From: Aurifilum marmelostoma
Lineage: Eukaryota; Ascomycota; Sordariomycetes; Diaporthales; Cryphonectriaceae
Assembly: GCA_027559495.1 (NCBI GenBank)
Contig: JAMXSV010000026.1
Location: 496,001-560,000 of the forward strand
Direction: 5' to 3'
DNA: 64,000 nt
Under the pieces are notes generated by a model. The model saw only the letters and a list, made by a program, of their open reading frames with translations, was not told the origin of the DNA and searched no databases. A program made the position numbers and the translations under genes. Positions 22,732 to 33,759 of this stretch are shown one piece after another. Each line of letters starts with the position of its first letter. Position 1 is the first letter of the stretch.

Positions 22732-24579
22732 AAAAAGTAATAACCTAATATAATAATTAAGGAATTTAGCAGCTATATATAAGCCTTAACCATTAGTATT
22801 AAGCAATAAGAAAGGAAAATAATAAGGATATTTAAAATACTTAGTCTTTTTTTGCTTATTAGTTAAATTATGAAGAATATATTTGCAATTTATTAAATAA
22901 AAATTTATTCTTTTAAAGCTATTTATAATATATACACTTTTTTAATATATAATTACTTATTAGCTAACTAATATTAATAATAAAATAAAAAATAAAAAAG
23001 ATATATATTTATAAAGCTTTTAATATAAAATTATTTCTTATAAAGCTTAAGTTAATATAATAAATATAATTATTAAAAATAATTTAATAATATTTTGCTT
23101 TAAATTATTAAAATATATTTATATTTATTAGCTAAAAATAATATATAAAGTAGGAAAATAGAAAAACTATAAAAATATTAAAGTAAATATAATAATTTAG
23201 AACTTTAATATTATAATGCTTTTAAAACCTATTAATAATTTAATGATAGTATATTAGATATAATTAAATAAAATGCTAATATAGTTATTATATTTATTAG
23301 CATTCTAAATACTTAAGAATCTTAATTTATATTCTATTTAAATTATAAATTATAAATTTAAAGCAATTAATATTAAGCTTGAAATACCTTTTTTAATATT
23401 GCTATATAAAGTAAAAATTACTTAAGCATTTTTATCTTATTATATATATATTATAAGCAATAGCAATAATTATTAGCTTTAAAGAAAGGAAATCGCTATT
23501 AGTAAGCTATATTATATATTTATTAAAACTTTATTTTCTAATAGCTTAAAATATTATAAGCAATTTATATTCTTTATCATTAGTAAATATACTATTCTAG
23601 TATATCTTAATAACATACTTTATAATGCTACTTTTACTATATAATATATGCTTAACAAAAAAGCATAAAGAGATTCTTAAGAGCTTAGAAGGCTTTAAAT
23701 CTTATTAATTATATCTTTCTTACTAGTAATCCCTTTATTAAATTTACTATATATTAAAATTAATTTATAAGGCTTTATATAGAATTTAACAAAATATAAA
23801 GGGGGCTTAAAGCTATCTAAAGAGGTTATTATAATAGTAGTTAATAAAGACAGTTAAGAAAATATATAATTTAATCTATTAGCAGGATTAAAAAATTAGT
23901 TTATAGTTATTATTTAATTAGTAACTAACTACAAACTACTAAAGTTAAAGTTAGTAATTTCTATTAATTATAGTAGGTTGTAGTTATTTAGTTACTATAT
24001 ATAAATAGTATAAGTACTAATAGTTATTATATATAGTTAATTAGTAACTAAATTAACTAAATATATCTAGTTTAAAATATATAAATATTAGTTTTTAATA
24101 TATTTTACTTTTTTTCAAAGCTACATTAAATAATTTATATATAATATGCTATTTTCTATTACTATTTTTGCTTTTTCTTTTTTATATTAATATATTTCAT
24201 AATTTTAAAATTCTATTTATTAGTTTGAATTTTTTTGAATTATTATATATTATATAACTAAACTATAGCAACTATTAGTTACTACAAACTAACTATATTA
24301 TATTTATAGTTAGTTTTATTTAGAAAAAAAATTAACTATAAGTAGTTTAACTAATTATAGTTAATATATAGTTAGTTTTGGTTAAGCTATTAGCTAAACT
24401 AATTAACTAAGTTTTCAACTCTATCTATTAGCATTAAATTAAGTATGCGATTAATATAGTAAATTTACACTAAAATAATTCCTTAAAAATAAATACCTTT
24501 TTAGCTATCTACTAATTTTAGCATTTACTATAGAAGGAACGAAGGTAGTAGAAAAGCAATGCTAGTTTAAGCCTACAAG
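22732..24579 (-). mobile_element. pogo-like DNA transposon, reverse and truncated
   Basis: Reverse complement of the complete copy at 60737-63268: 22740-22880 matches about 62000-62140, 23420-23870 matches 60910-61380, and 24432-24579 is that element's left terminal inverted repeat, ending CCTACAAG followed by TA (24580-24581). The copy lacks its other end. A 541-bp hAT derivative is inserted at 23883-24423. The transposase relic runs on the minus strand. It sits against a plus-strand Gypsy relic that resumes at 24582. Confidence 0.75.
23883..24423. mobile_element. hAT-family non-autonomous element, copy 2, TSD TCTATTAG
   Basis: 541 bp starting CAGGATTAAAAAATTAG and ending TTTTCAACTCTA, an inverted pair. 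The 8-bp direct repeat TCTATTAG lies at 23875-23882 and 24424-24431, the hallmark of hAT transposition. The interior matches 10185-10655 and its edges match the edges of the transposase-bearing relic at 15200-18714, so it is probably mobilised by that family. The pogo-like copy continues directly on both sides. Confidence 0.9.
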
Positions 24580-24581
24580 TA

Positions 24582-26040
24582 ATGCCTTTATTAAATTACT
24601 AAAAAAAACTATTTTGAATATTATATTAAAGACTAAAAGCAATAGCCTATAGGAGTATTTAAATAAATTTTATAGTATTTCTATAAAAGAATAAGGCTTA
24701 AGCATAATAAATATAATAATGCTATAAGAAATATTATAAGTATACTTAGTATTAAGCTAAGAATCTAGCTTATTAAAAAGCAAATAAGATTTTAAAAAGA
24801 AAGAATTATTTATAAATAAATAATAATTAATTAGAATTATAAAATCTCTATATATAGCAATAAAGAAAAGCTATAAATATAAATTGCTTAATATAAATAA
24901 TTAAAAATAATAATATTATATACTATTTAATAATAGTATATAGAGAAATTATAATTTATTATATATTATTAATATAATAAAAATAATAAAAATTAAAAAA
25001 GAAATTTTTAATATTTTATATTATTAAAAAAAAGTAATTTAATATAATAAAGAAAGAATTAATAAAATTCTTAAATAAAGCTTTTTTAAAAAAAAGCTAT
25101 ATTTAATAAAATAATTATAATTAAAAGTATAAAATAAAATTCTTAAATAAAGCTTTTTTAAAAAAAAGCTATATTTAATAAAATAATTATAATTAAAAGT
25201 ATAAAATAAAATTAAATTATAAATAATAATTTAAAAAAGTATATAAGTAAAATTATATTTATATTTAAATTAATAAAAATTAATAAATTTTTAAAAAAAT
25301 TATTAATATTTTAAAAATAAATAAAAATTATTAAAAAAATTAAATTTAATATAAAATAATAATTAAAAATAATAATAATTATTATTTATATAATAATATA
25401 AATAAAATTAATATAAATTAATATATTTTAAAAGAAAAAAAAATATATATTAAGAATATTTATTAATATATATAAAGAATATTAAAATATAGCTTATATA
25501 ATTATAAAATTTATTTATAAAAAATATAATTATAATTATTTAAAAAAGATTATATATAATTTTTATAATTATTAGCAAAATATTTAATTTTATTTATATT
25601 TTTAAAGAAAATAATAAATTTTAATAAAAAATTAATATTTATTATTTTTATTAAAAATTTTAAAATTAATTATAAAATATAAAAAAATATATAATATTAA
25701 AATTTAATAAATTCTATAATTTTATTTAAATTTAAAAATAAAAAATAATATTTTATATAAAATATAAATTTTTAAAATATATTATTATATAATTTTAATT
25801 AAATAATATATTTACTATTTTCTAAATTATAATTAAGTTATTATATTATATAAAATTAAAATATTTTAATTTATATTATAAAGTTTTTATATATTAATAA
25901 TTTAAATAATAAAAAAGATATATTTTTATATAAATAAATATATATAATAGAAATTTATTATTTTTTTTAATATTTTAATAATTATTATACTTTATATAAT
26001 AATATAAAATATAATTATATAAGCTAATTATATAAGTTAA
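24582..26040 (+). pseudogene. Gypsy gag-pol fragment (H)
   Basis: Collinear with element C from about 3810: end of gag (24582-24780), a protease remnant near 24928-24975 and reverse-transcriptase text about 25560-25960 that follows C 5150-5420. It is heavily A/T-saturated. A perfect 72-bp tandem duplication lies at 25061-25213. No LTRs are seen. The left part is displaced by the pogo-like insertion. It belonged to a chromovirus closely related to C and G. Confidence 0.6.
25061..25213. repeat. Perfect 72-bp tandem duplication
   Basis: Unit 25061-25132 is repeated identically at 25133-25204, with nine more matching bases. Element C at about 4440-4500 has only one equivalent unit. Identity of the two units inside a RIP-saturated sequence shows that the duplication happened after the mutations. 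Confidence 0.9.
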
Positions 26041-26589
26041 AATATTAAAATATTTAAAAAATAATAAAATAATAAAAGTAAAAGGCTTATTATAATATAT
26101 ATTTTTTTAGCTTTTTAAAAAAATAATTAATATATATAAATTAAGTATTAATACTAAATAATAAATAAATATTTATAAATTAAATTTATTATTTAGAAAT
26201 TAATAATTATGAAATATAATAATAATAAGTATTTTTATTATTTCTTTTTTAAAAATATTTTTAAATAATTATTTAAGCTAATTATTTAAGTTTTTTAATT
26301 CTTAAATAATCTTATAATTCTTTTAAAAATTATAAGCTTAAATATATAAAAAGTTAATATATTAAATAATATTATACTTTATCTTTTTATTCTATTTTTA
26401 GAAGAAGAAAGAAATAAAGAGGCTTTAATAGTATATACTTATTATAAAATAAAATTATTCTTAAAAGCAAAGCTAAAGCCTTTATAAAAGAATATAAATA
26501 AATATTTATATATAATAATTATAATAATTATATTAAAGCTTTATCTTATATATTTTTATTTATTTATTCTTTTATTATATATAAAAAAA
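26041..26589. other. AT-rich DNA with a small reversed TIR-1 piece
   Basis: 26265-26335 resembles the reversed TIR-1 fragment near 33090-33165 (AATTATTTAAGCTAATTA, then TCTTAAATAATCTTATAATTC). The remainder holds no feature I can support. Confidence 0.4.
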
Positions 26590-27187
26590 CTATAAAGTTA
26601 TTTAAAGATTAAAAACATTAAATAAGTATCTTAAATAATTATTTTAAAAGCTTTTTTGAAAACAAATAATATAAAAAATAAGTTATTATTATTATACTTT
26701 TTCTTTTCCTAGAAATCAAAAAAAGAAAATAAATATATATTTTTTTATATTAAATTTTTAAAATATTTATTAAATATTTAAAATTAATATCTTATTTATA
26801 TATATTAATTATTATTTTTAAAAGCTAAAAAACCTATATATATTATAATAAGCTTTCTACTTTTGCTATTTTACTACTTATTAAATATTTTAATATCTTT
26901 TATTTATATAAATAGCTCAAAATATTATAATTTATATTATAAATATATATTTCTTTTAATAATAATTGCTTAAATAATAAAAGAAAAATAAGAGATAAAT
27001 AAAAAAATAAATAAATATATATAAAGATATATTATTTTTTTCTTTAATATTATAATTATTATATAAGCTTTAAAGTTAAAATTAATATATTTATAATGCT
27101 TAAATTATAAAAAACCTTTTAATATAAATTATAATATTATAAGCTTATATTATATAATAGCTTAATTATGATTTTTATATTTATATT
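26590..27187 (+). mobile_element. TIR-1 element, right part, strongly mutated
   Basis: Follows 32229-32897 of the complete copy: AAAGTTATTTAAAGATTAAAA, then the equivalents of the AGGAAGC, GGAATAG and GGAAGGCAGATATA blocks, to the right end TTATGATTTTTATATTTATA near 27184. Most G and C are lost. Confidence 0.6.
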
Positions 27188-27245
27188 GTAAAAAATGAAA
27201 AAGAACTGCTTTTATATAAAGCAGACTTTATTAAAAAGAGGCATA

Positions 27246-27305
27246 ATATATATATATATATATACTTCATCTGTATATACTATATATATATATATATATA
27301 TATAT
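27246..27305. repeat. Interrupted (TA)n microsatellite
   Basis: Alternating TA runs at 27246-27264 and 27281-27305 separated by CTTCATCTGTATATAC. Together they can fold into a cruciform. Confidence 0.9.
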
Positions 27306-27351
27306 TACTTTAAAAGAAATCTTTCTTCTAAGTAAAATAGCTTTTATTAAT

Positions 27352-28145
27352 AAAATTGCAATCTTAAAGCTGAATAAAATAGATAATTCTATTATTTAGT
27401 TCTTCAAAATAGAAGTTGCACCAACCGAAAATCAGTATACTAACGCTACTAAACTATTTTCGGAAAATATACTAATTAATAAAGAAATAAACCAAAAATT
27501 CTTTACTTTACTTAAACTTTGATGCAAGAATAGGCCCTTATTATATATATAAGGGCTAAAAATTAGCTGAAAGCGCTTAGGAAAAATTAGAAAAACTATA
27601 TAATCCTAATAGATTTATTATAAACTATCTAATACTTTAAGAGTTTTTTTAATAATAATTCCTCTAATTATTTAACTATAAAGGGTTATTTATTTAAAAT
27701 TAAAGAACTCCTTAATAACCTTAAGACGAAGAAAATAGTGCTTTTAAATTAAGTTATTATATCTTTAATTTTATTTAATTTATATAATAGCTATAAAAGT
27801 TTTATTTCTAGGGTTATTTAGGCTTAAGAAAAGATTTGATAGTATATATTATATATTCTTTATTTTCCTTTATTATTAATAAATATAGAAGAAAGAAAAG
27901 AAAGAAAATATATTATTTACTTTAAATAAAAGAAATATTATCTTTAACTATTTAAATAAATCAAATATATTAAATAATTTAAATAAAAAGAGTATTAAAA
28001 AGCTCTATAAAAACAAAAGAGAATATATTGCAATTATTGCAAATTATTAGAGTATATAGCTAATAAATGCTATTTTCTATACTCGAATTTAGCTTTTAAA
28101 AGGTAAAATAATGCTAATAAATCAGTAAATTGCAATAATCTAAGT
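27352..28145 (+). pseudogene. Copia gag relic
   Basis: Nucleocapsid polyprotein relic. The first 62 codons (27352-27537) contain only two stops and begin with the I-L-K-L-N type start seen in Copia gag N-termini, followed by a readable F-K-I-E-V-A stretch. A CCHC zinc knuckle is at 28029-28070 (C-N-Y-C-K-L-L-E-Y-I-A-N-K-C, the His now Tyr). The middle part shifts frame at least once and has many stops. The first section keeps CpG and CpA words lost elsewhere, showing uneven mutation. The start codon is not identifiable. Non-functional. Confidence 0.7.
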
Positions 28146-28399
28146 TCAATAGAAAGAAATAAGCAATAAGAAGCTATATATATATATTATAGTAATATAT
28201 CCTCTAATAATGCTAAAAATCATAATAGTTTTATTAATATATCTACTAATAACTTTATAAATTATAAAATAAGCAATAATAGCCTTAAAGAGATAAATAA
28301 GCTTTATAATCTCTATAAGTATATAATAGTAAAAGCTAATACTTTTAATAAAAATAATATAAAAGCCTTTAAAGAACATTAAAAGAGAAATATAGCTTA

Positions 28400-30766
28400 T
28401 AATTATATTATATTAATAGTATATAGGACTGCTAATATAAATATAATATTTGATAAATAAATATTATTAAATTATTATTTTATATTAAAAACTATAAATT
28501 AGAGTAATGCGTCTATTATAGAAGTTAGAGAAGAAAGCGATATAATTATTAAATTATATAATAAAAAATAATTTCTTTTTAAGAATATCTATTCTATATC
28601 TGAATTAGAAGTTAATTTATTATCTATTAAAAAATTAATAAATAAGTTAAATATAAAATATAATAATAATAGTATATTGCTATATATAAAGAATAATAAG
28701 CTTATATTTAAAGCAATATATAAAGATAGCTTATATACTATTTCTATATAAATTATTCCTTTAAAAATAAGCACTCTTTTATTTCTATCTCTTTAAATAG
28801 TAATAAAAAATATAATATTATAGTAGTATATTCGCTTAGGGTATATAGGATTAAATGCTTCAATTAAGTTCCTTATAAATAGTAATATAATTTATTAACT
28901 AAAGATATAAAGGAATTTAAAGAAACGCCTTATACAATATACTTAAAGATAAAAGTTATTACTAAAATAAATAAGATATTTAAAAGTAATCTATTTTTAT
29001 ATAATATAAATAAAAGGATCTACTCTAATACAAATAAGCCTATAAATCTAGCTACTTATAATAACTATAAATACTATATAATCTTGCTAAATAAGTCTAT
29101 ACTATTTAAAGATATATTTGCGTTAAAATAAAAGAGAAGTATTTAGTGCTTTTAAGATATATTTAAATAAAGGAAATAACATTAATAAATATAAGATAAA
29201 GGGATTCTTTATTAATAATAGCAAAGAATATATAAATAATAACTTTAATATACATTTAAAAGAAGCTATAATAATATATAATATAATCCTTTTATATATA
29301 AGAAGCTTAATAGGCCAATAAAAAGGAATTAATAGAATTTTATTAAATAAAGTTTATGCTTTAATATGTATAGCTAATTTACTTAAATATCTAAAAGATA
29401 CAGCCTTATTATTAGCCTATATATATATATATAATAGAATGCCTTATAAAGGCTTAGATTATAAAAGCCCTTTTCAAATAGAATATAATATAAAATTTAG
29501 TATAAATAATATAAAAACTTATAATTCTATTACTTATTATAAAGATAATAGCTATACGTCTAAATTAAACCTTAAAGCTATAAGATTAGCTTTCATTAGA
29601 TACAGAAAATAATAATAATTATAAGGTTTAGAATTTTAGCAATAATAGGCCTATATAGACTAGAGATAATAATAGAATTAATAATTAATATAATCTTTTA
29701 GATTATAAAGAAAGTAAAGAAAATAGAGGAGAGGATTTCTCTCTAAATATAAATAATATAAATAAATTAAATATATTAAATATTTTTAATATTTTAGCTA
29801 ATAATAACATTTAAAATTAAAGTAATTATACCTTAATATAATAAGAAATACTATAAAGAATTTAAGATAAAAATCTTTTATAAATCCAATTACTTTAATT
29901 ATTAAAGATACTATATTATATACTAAATATAACTTGAATTATAATGGCTTTATTCTAAAAGAATATAAATTAATTACTTTAGATATAAATAAACTAAATA
30001 TTGCTAAAGCAAGCTTTAAATAGCTTAATAGCTTCTTAATAGCTAAAGGCTATAAAGGAAGAAAACAATACTTTAAATACCTAAAATATCTTTTATATAG
30101 TCAATTTACCTTCTAATAAAATAGCTATAAATAGCAGACAAATATATAAGAAAAAGCCTATAAATAATAAATATATAAATCTTAATTAGATAATAAATAA
30201 AGAAAAGACCTATTAATATTAGGCTAGATAGATTATTTAAGGTTTTAATTAAGTATTAAGTATAGATTACTTAGATACTTTTACCACTACTTATTATTTA
30301 GAAACTTAGCATATATTATTAATTATAGCTATAAATTAATGCTATACTATAACTTAATATAATGTGAAAAATGCTTTTATTCACGCTAATATTAATATAG
30401 AAATATATATATAACTACCTATAGGTTTATATAATAAGAATATATATAAGAATAAGGTAGCTAAATTGAATAAGGCCTTATATAGCTTAAAAGCAAGCCC
30501 TACGCTTATAGAATAAATATCTTTCTAATATACTATATAAATATAAATTTTAAAAATGCTTATATAATAAACGCATTTATATAAATAAAAGCTTATAATT
30601 ATAATTATTTGCTATATTAATAGTATACTTATAATAAGCGCAAATAATAATAATATAATTAAACTAGAAAGAGATATATATTATAATATTAAATTAGAAA
30701 AAATAGAACTACTTAAATTCTTTCTAAGAATTAATAGAATTATTAATTATAATAAAAAGCTATTAT
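28400..30766 (+). pseudogene. Copia pol relic: protease, integrase, reverse transcriptase (first part)
   Basis: The protease region is about 28420-28750, with the readable tract E-V-N-L-L-S-I-K-K-L typical of the Copia protease end. The pre-integrase domain follows at about 28815-28880 (R-L-G-Y-I-G, from the H-x-R-L-G-H-I-G motif). The integrase C-terminal part, at 29320-29510, includes Y-N-R-M-P-Y-K-G-L-D-Y-K-S. Reverse transcriptase runs 29890-30766; its catalytic box now reads Y-I-N-S at 30613-30624 instead of Y-V-D-D. Several segments stay open for 40-60 codons. Two minus-strand open frames opposite this region (28146-28379 and 28589-28774) are shadows. Interrupted at 30767. Confidence 0.8.
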
Positions 30767-30937
30767 TGTAATGGGCTGAGGTTGTACCTCAGCTATATAA
30801 GCCTGGCTAGGTAGCCTAACAAGCGGTTAGGTTATTACGTACCTTTTAGCTCAGGCATCCTAAGTCATGGGTAGCTAGTGCATCTAGCTGAGGGCGCAGG
30901 CGGTAGCTGAGTCCGGGGCCCCCTGGAGCCCCTCACA
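30767..30937 (+). mobile_element. Short solo LTR L1, copy c, TSD ATTAT
   Basis: 171 bp starting TGTAATGGGCTGAGG and ending GCCCCTCACA, flanked by ATTAT at 30762-30766 and 30938-30942. TG...CA ends and a 5-bp TSD indicate an LTR. Almost unmutated (GGTTATTACGTACC, GGGCGCAGGCGG). Near its start GCTGAGGT (30775-30782) and ACCTCAGC (30786-30793) form a perfect hairpin with a 3-nt loop. Splits the Copia reverse transcriptase. Confidence 0.85.
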
Positions 30938-30942
30938 ATTAT

Positions 30943-31790
30943 ATTTAAATTAGATAGCTTATACTAATAAGCTTTTTAATAAATTTAATATATATATATA
31001 TAAATACTTATAAGCTAGTTTTAATATTTAGCATTTTAAGCTAAAAGCTTAGTAAAAATAACTTAATACTAAATAAAGAAAATATAAAAAAACTTTACAA
31101 AATAATTAGATCTTTATTATATCTAGCTTTTAAAACTAGGCTAAATATTGCTTATAGTATTATTTATTACTTTAAATTAATATCGAACTTTAATAGAGAG
31201 CATTTTAAAGCGCTAAACTATATATACAAATATTTACTAAAAGTTTTTTATTCTTAAAATAATATATAACTATAATGCTATTAATTTTATAATAAAGGGT
31301 TATTGCAATAGTAATTTTGCAAATAATATAAATAATAAAAAGCTTATAATAAAATATATATTTTCCTTCCTAAATAATAATAATAAAAATATAGCTGATT
31401 ATAAAAATCTATAGCTATATTTTCTTATAAAGCTAAATATATAGCTTTGAAAGAAGCTATTTAAGAAGCAATATATTTAAATAACTTATATATATACTTT
31501 AATTCGTTTTTAAATTTAAAGTATAATATATCTATTTCTATTATACTAGTAGATAATACTAGTGCTATTAAATTAGCAAAAAACCCTAAATTTTATAAAA
31601 GAACTAAGCATATAAACATGATATATTACTATACTTAGCAAGCTATAGCTAATAATAAAATAAGAATAATATATACTCCTACTAAAGAATAATTAGCTAA
31701 TTTTTTAATAAAGAATCTGCCTAATCCCTAGCAGAAATATTCTATAAAATAGGCTAATATATTTAGTAATATAATTTAGGATTTTATATA
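30943..31790 (+). pseudogene. Copia pol relic: reverse transcriptase end and RNase H
   Basis: Continuation of the Copia polymerase after the solo LTR. About 31545-31745 reads across the conserved Copia RNase H tail: D-N-T-S-A-I-K-L-A-K-N-P, then K-R-T-K-H-I-N, then Y-T-P-T-K-E-Q-L-A-N-F-L, with only glutamine-to-stop changes. This is the best-preserved protein stretch of the window. It ends before a purine-rich TATAGGGAA and the putative 3' LTR. Confidence 0.85.
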
Positions 31791-31892
31791 AATAATAACT
31801 TCTATAATAAAAATAAAAAGTATAAAGAAGAAGCTTAAATATATAATAATTGCGCTTTATATATTTCTACTAGTTTAGAAATATATAGGGAA

Positions 31893-32076
31893 TGTGCTAG
31901 CAGTATAATATAATTATGTAGATATATATAAAATATAGCATATTTCTAAGTTTTTATCTAATTAATAAATACTATATATATAAAAATAAATAAATAAAAA
32001 AGTATATATAATAGCGCATATATAACTATATTTTAATAACTAATTTATTTATTTCTATAGAAGAAATATAAGAGAG
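31893..32076 (+). repeat. Putative Copia 3' LTR start and unassigned flank
   Basis: TGTGCTAGCAGTATAAT directly follows a purine-rich tract, the expected position for a 3' LTR. The end is not defined because a TIR-1 element begins at 32077 and no 5' partner was found. Confidence 0.4.
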
Positions 32077-32897
32077 TATAATTATAAAAGTTATAATTAA
32101 GTTATTATATTATATAAGCTTATAATATTATAACTTATGCTATAAAGTTCTTTAAAATTTAAGCATTATAAATATATACTTCTTTTTATAGTAACTGCTT
32201 AAATTCTTAGAGGACTAATAAGGTTATTTAAGGGTTAAGGGGGTTAGTTAATTAGCTTAGATAATCACTTAGGAAGCTTTTACAAAAGAGGAATAGTAAG
32301 AAGGGTTGATTATTGTTATATTATTTGCCTTATTATTTTTCTTCATTTTCCTTCCTTAGGGACGGAGAAGGGAAGGCAGATATATATAGTTTTCCTATAC
32401 TAGGTTTCTTAAATATTCTATAGCTATTAATTTTTAAGCATTTGTTAGTTATTTGAAATTAACGTTTTATTTGTTTTATTTGTATATATTAGTTATTCCC
32501 TTAAGAGGGCTGAGGAGAAATATTATTACGATAAGCTTTTTGCTTTCGCTACCTCGCTACTTCTCGAAAGTTCCAGCACCTTCTATTTACGTAATCAGCT
32601 TACGTAATCAGGTGCTCACGTAATGGTATCTTATATTACTATATAGGGTATAGTAATTATTAATATATTAATCCTAGCACTATAGCTCGTATAGTTATTG
32701 AAATATTAAGGAAAATAGTTATATATTATTATATATATTTATTTATATATTTTGTTATTTTCCTTTATGATTTAAGCAGTTATTATAAAAAGAAATATAT
32801 ATTTATAGTGCTTAAATTATAGAGAATTTTATAGTATAGATTATAATATTATAAGCTTACGTAATATAATAACTTAATTATGATTTTTATACTTATA
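32077..32897 (+). mobile_element. TIR-1 element, complete copy
   Basis: About 821 bp with long inverted termini: the left arm (32077-32205) begins TATAATTATAAAAG and the right arm (32768-32897) is its reverse complement, including GCTTATAATATTATAA and AGCAGTTATTATAAAAAGAAA. No open frame, so it is non-autonomous. TA-rich flanks suggest a TA target, but the exact ends are ambiguous. The interior holds the block GAGAAGGGAAGGCAGATATA and TTACGTAA-type palindromes near 32587, 32600 and 32858. Four other partial copies lie in the window. Confidence 0.75.
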
Positions 32898-32902
32898 TAA
32901 AT

Positions 32903-33168
32903 AATAAAGGAAAATATAAAATATATAAATAAATATATATAAGAATATATTACTATTTTCCTTAATATTTTATTAACTATGCAAGATATAGTGCTAGGGT
33001 TAATATATTAATTATTACTATACTCTATATAGTAGTATAAGATATAGTTACGTAAGCTGATTATTCTTACTATTCCTCTTCTAGAAAAGCTTTTTAAGTA
33101 ATTACCTAAGTTAATTACATAATCCTCTTAATCCTTAAATAACCTTATAGTTCTTTAAGAAATTAAAA
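32903..33168 (-). mobile_element. TIR-1 fragment in opposite orientation
   Basis: Reverse complement of TIR-1 sequence: 32904-33070 mirrors about 32595-32762 of the adjacent copy, and 33071-33168 mirrors its AAGCTTTT...AATAAGG region, with about 100 bp of middle missing. With the forward copy it forms a large inverted repeat with a spacer of about 140 bp. Confidence 0.7.
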
Positions 33169-33759
33169 AGGAATTATTTTTATATTTTAAAGATTAATTA
33201 TTTTAAATTTATAATAAAATTAAAGCAATTTAAAACTAGCTTATATTTAAAAATATTATAAAGATTTAAATATTTTAAAGCTATATTAAATTTTTCAATT
33301 ATTTTTATAATAATATTTAAAAATTATATAATATTTAAAAATTATATAATATATAATAAATTACATTAAAAAGAAATAAAATATTTAATATAATTAAATA
33401 ATAAATTATTTTATATTAAGCTAATTATATATAAGAATTTAAAATATATATTTAGCAAAAAAAATTTATTTATTTTAATAATTAAAAAATATTATAATAT
33501 AAAATTTTAAATAAAGAATTTATAATTATAATATATATTTTAAAAGAAATTATTACTTTATTAAAGCTAAATTTAAAATTAAAATATTAATAAATTATAA
33601 AAGTTTTATAATATTTTAAATTAATTATTAAAAAAGAATTTATTTAAATAATAAATATATATTATATATATATATATTATATTAATATATTAATATTAGA
33701 AAATTAAAAAAATATTTAAAAAAATTAATAAATATAAAATAAATATAAGTTTTATAAAT
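33169..33759 (+). pseudogene. Gypsy element G, pol segment 1 (RT end to RNase H)
   Basis: Matches element C from about 5640 to 6180: the end of reverse transcriptase, connection domain and RNase H (AGAATTTATAATTATAATATATATTTTAAAA type text). It is the oldest layer here, broken by TIR-1 on the left and by element B on the right (TSD TAAAT at 33755-33759). A short direct duplication, ATATTTAAAAATTATATA twice, lies near 33311-33350. Continues at 41991. Confidence 0.6.

Larger units (their letters stand above)
27340..31892 (+). mobile_element. Ty1/Copia retrotransposon relic
   Basis: A plus-strand internal region of about 4.5 kb in Copia order: gag with zinc knuckle, protease, integrase before reverse transcriptase, then RNase H, ending at about 31790. 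Less mutated than the Gypsy relics, so long stretches are readable across stops. The 5' LTR is not recognised. A possible 3' LTR starts at TGTGCTAGCAG (31893). A short solo LTR (30767-30937) interrupts the reverse transcriptase. Confidence 0.85.

Noticed and set aside
27417..27470. CCGAAAAT/ATTTTCGG inverted pair as a regulatory hairpin
   Set aside because: Lies in the readable Copia gag frame; 8-bp arms are expected by chance and codons explain the sequence.
28146..28379. Minus-strand 77-codon open frame, hydrophobic
   Set aside because: Antisense to the Copia gag/protease relic. The apparent membrane protein is an artefact of AT-rich antisense codons.
28589..28774. Minus-strand 61-codon open frame
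   Set aside because: Antisense to the readable Copia protease end; shadow frame.
31893..32897. Copia 3' LTR extending through TIR-1
   Set aside because: TIR-1 recurs independently at 9111 and 26590 without Copia sequence and has its own inverted ends.
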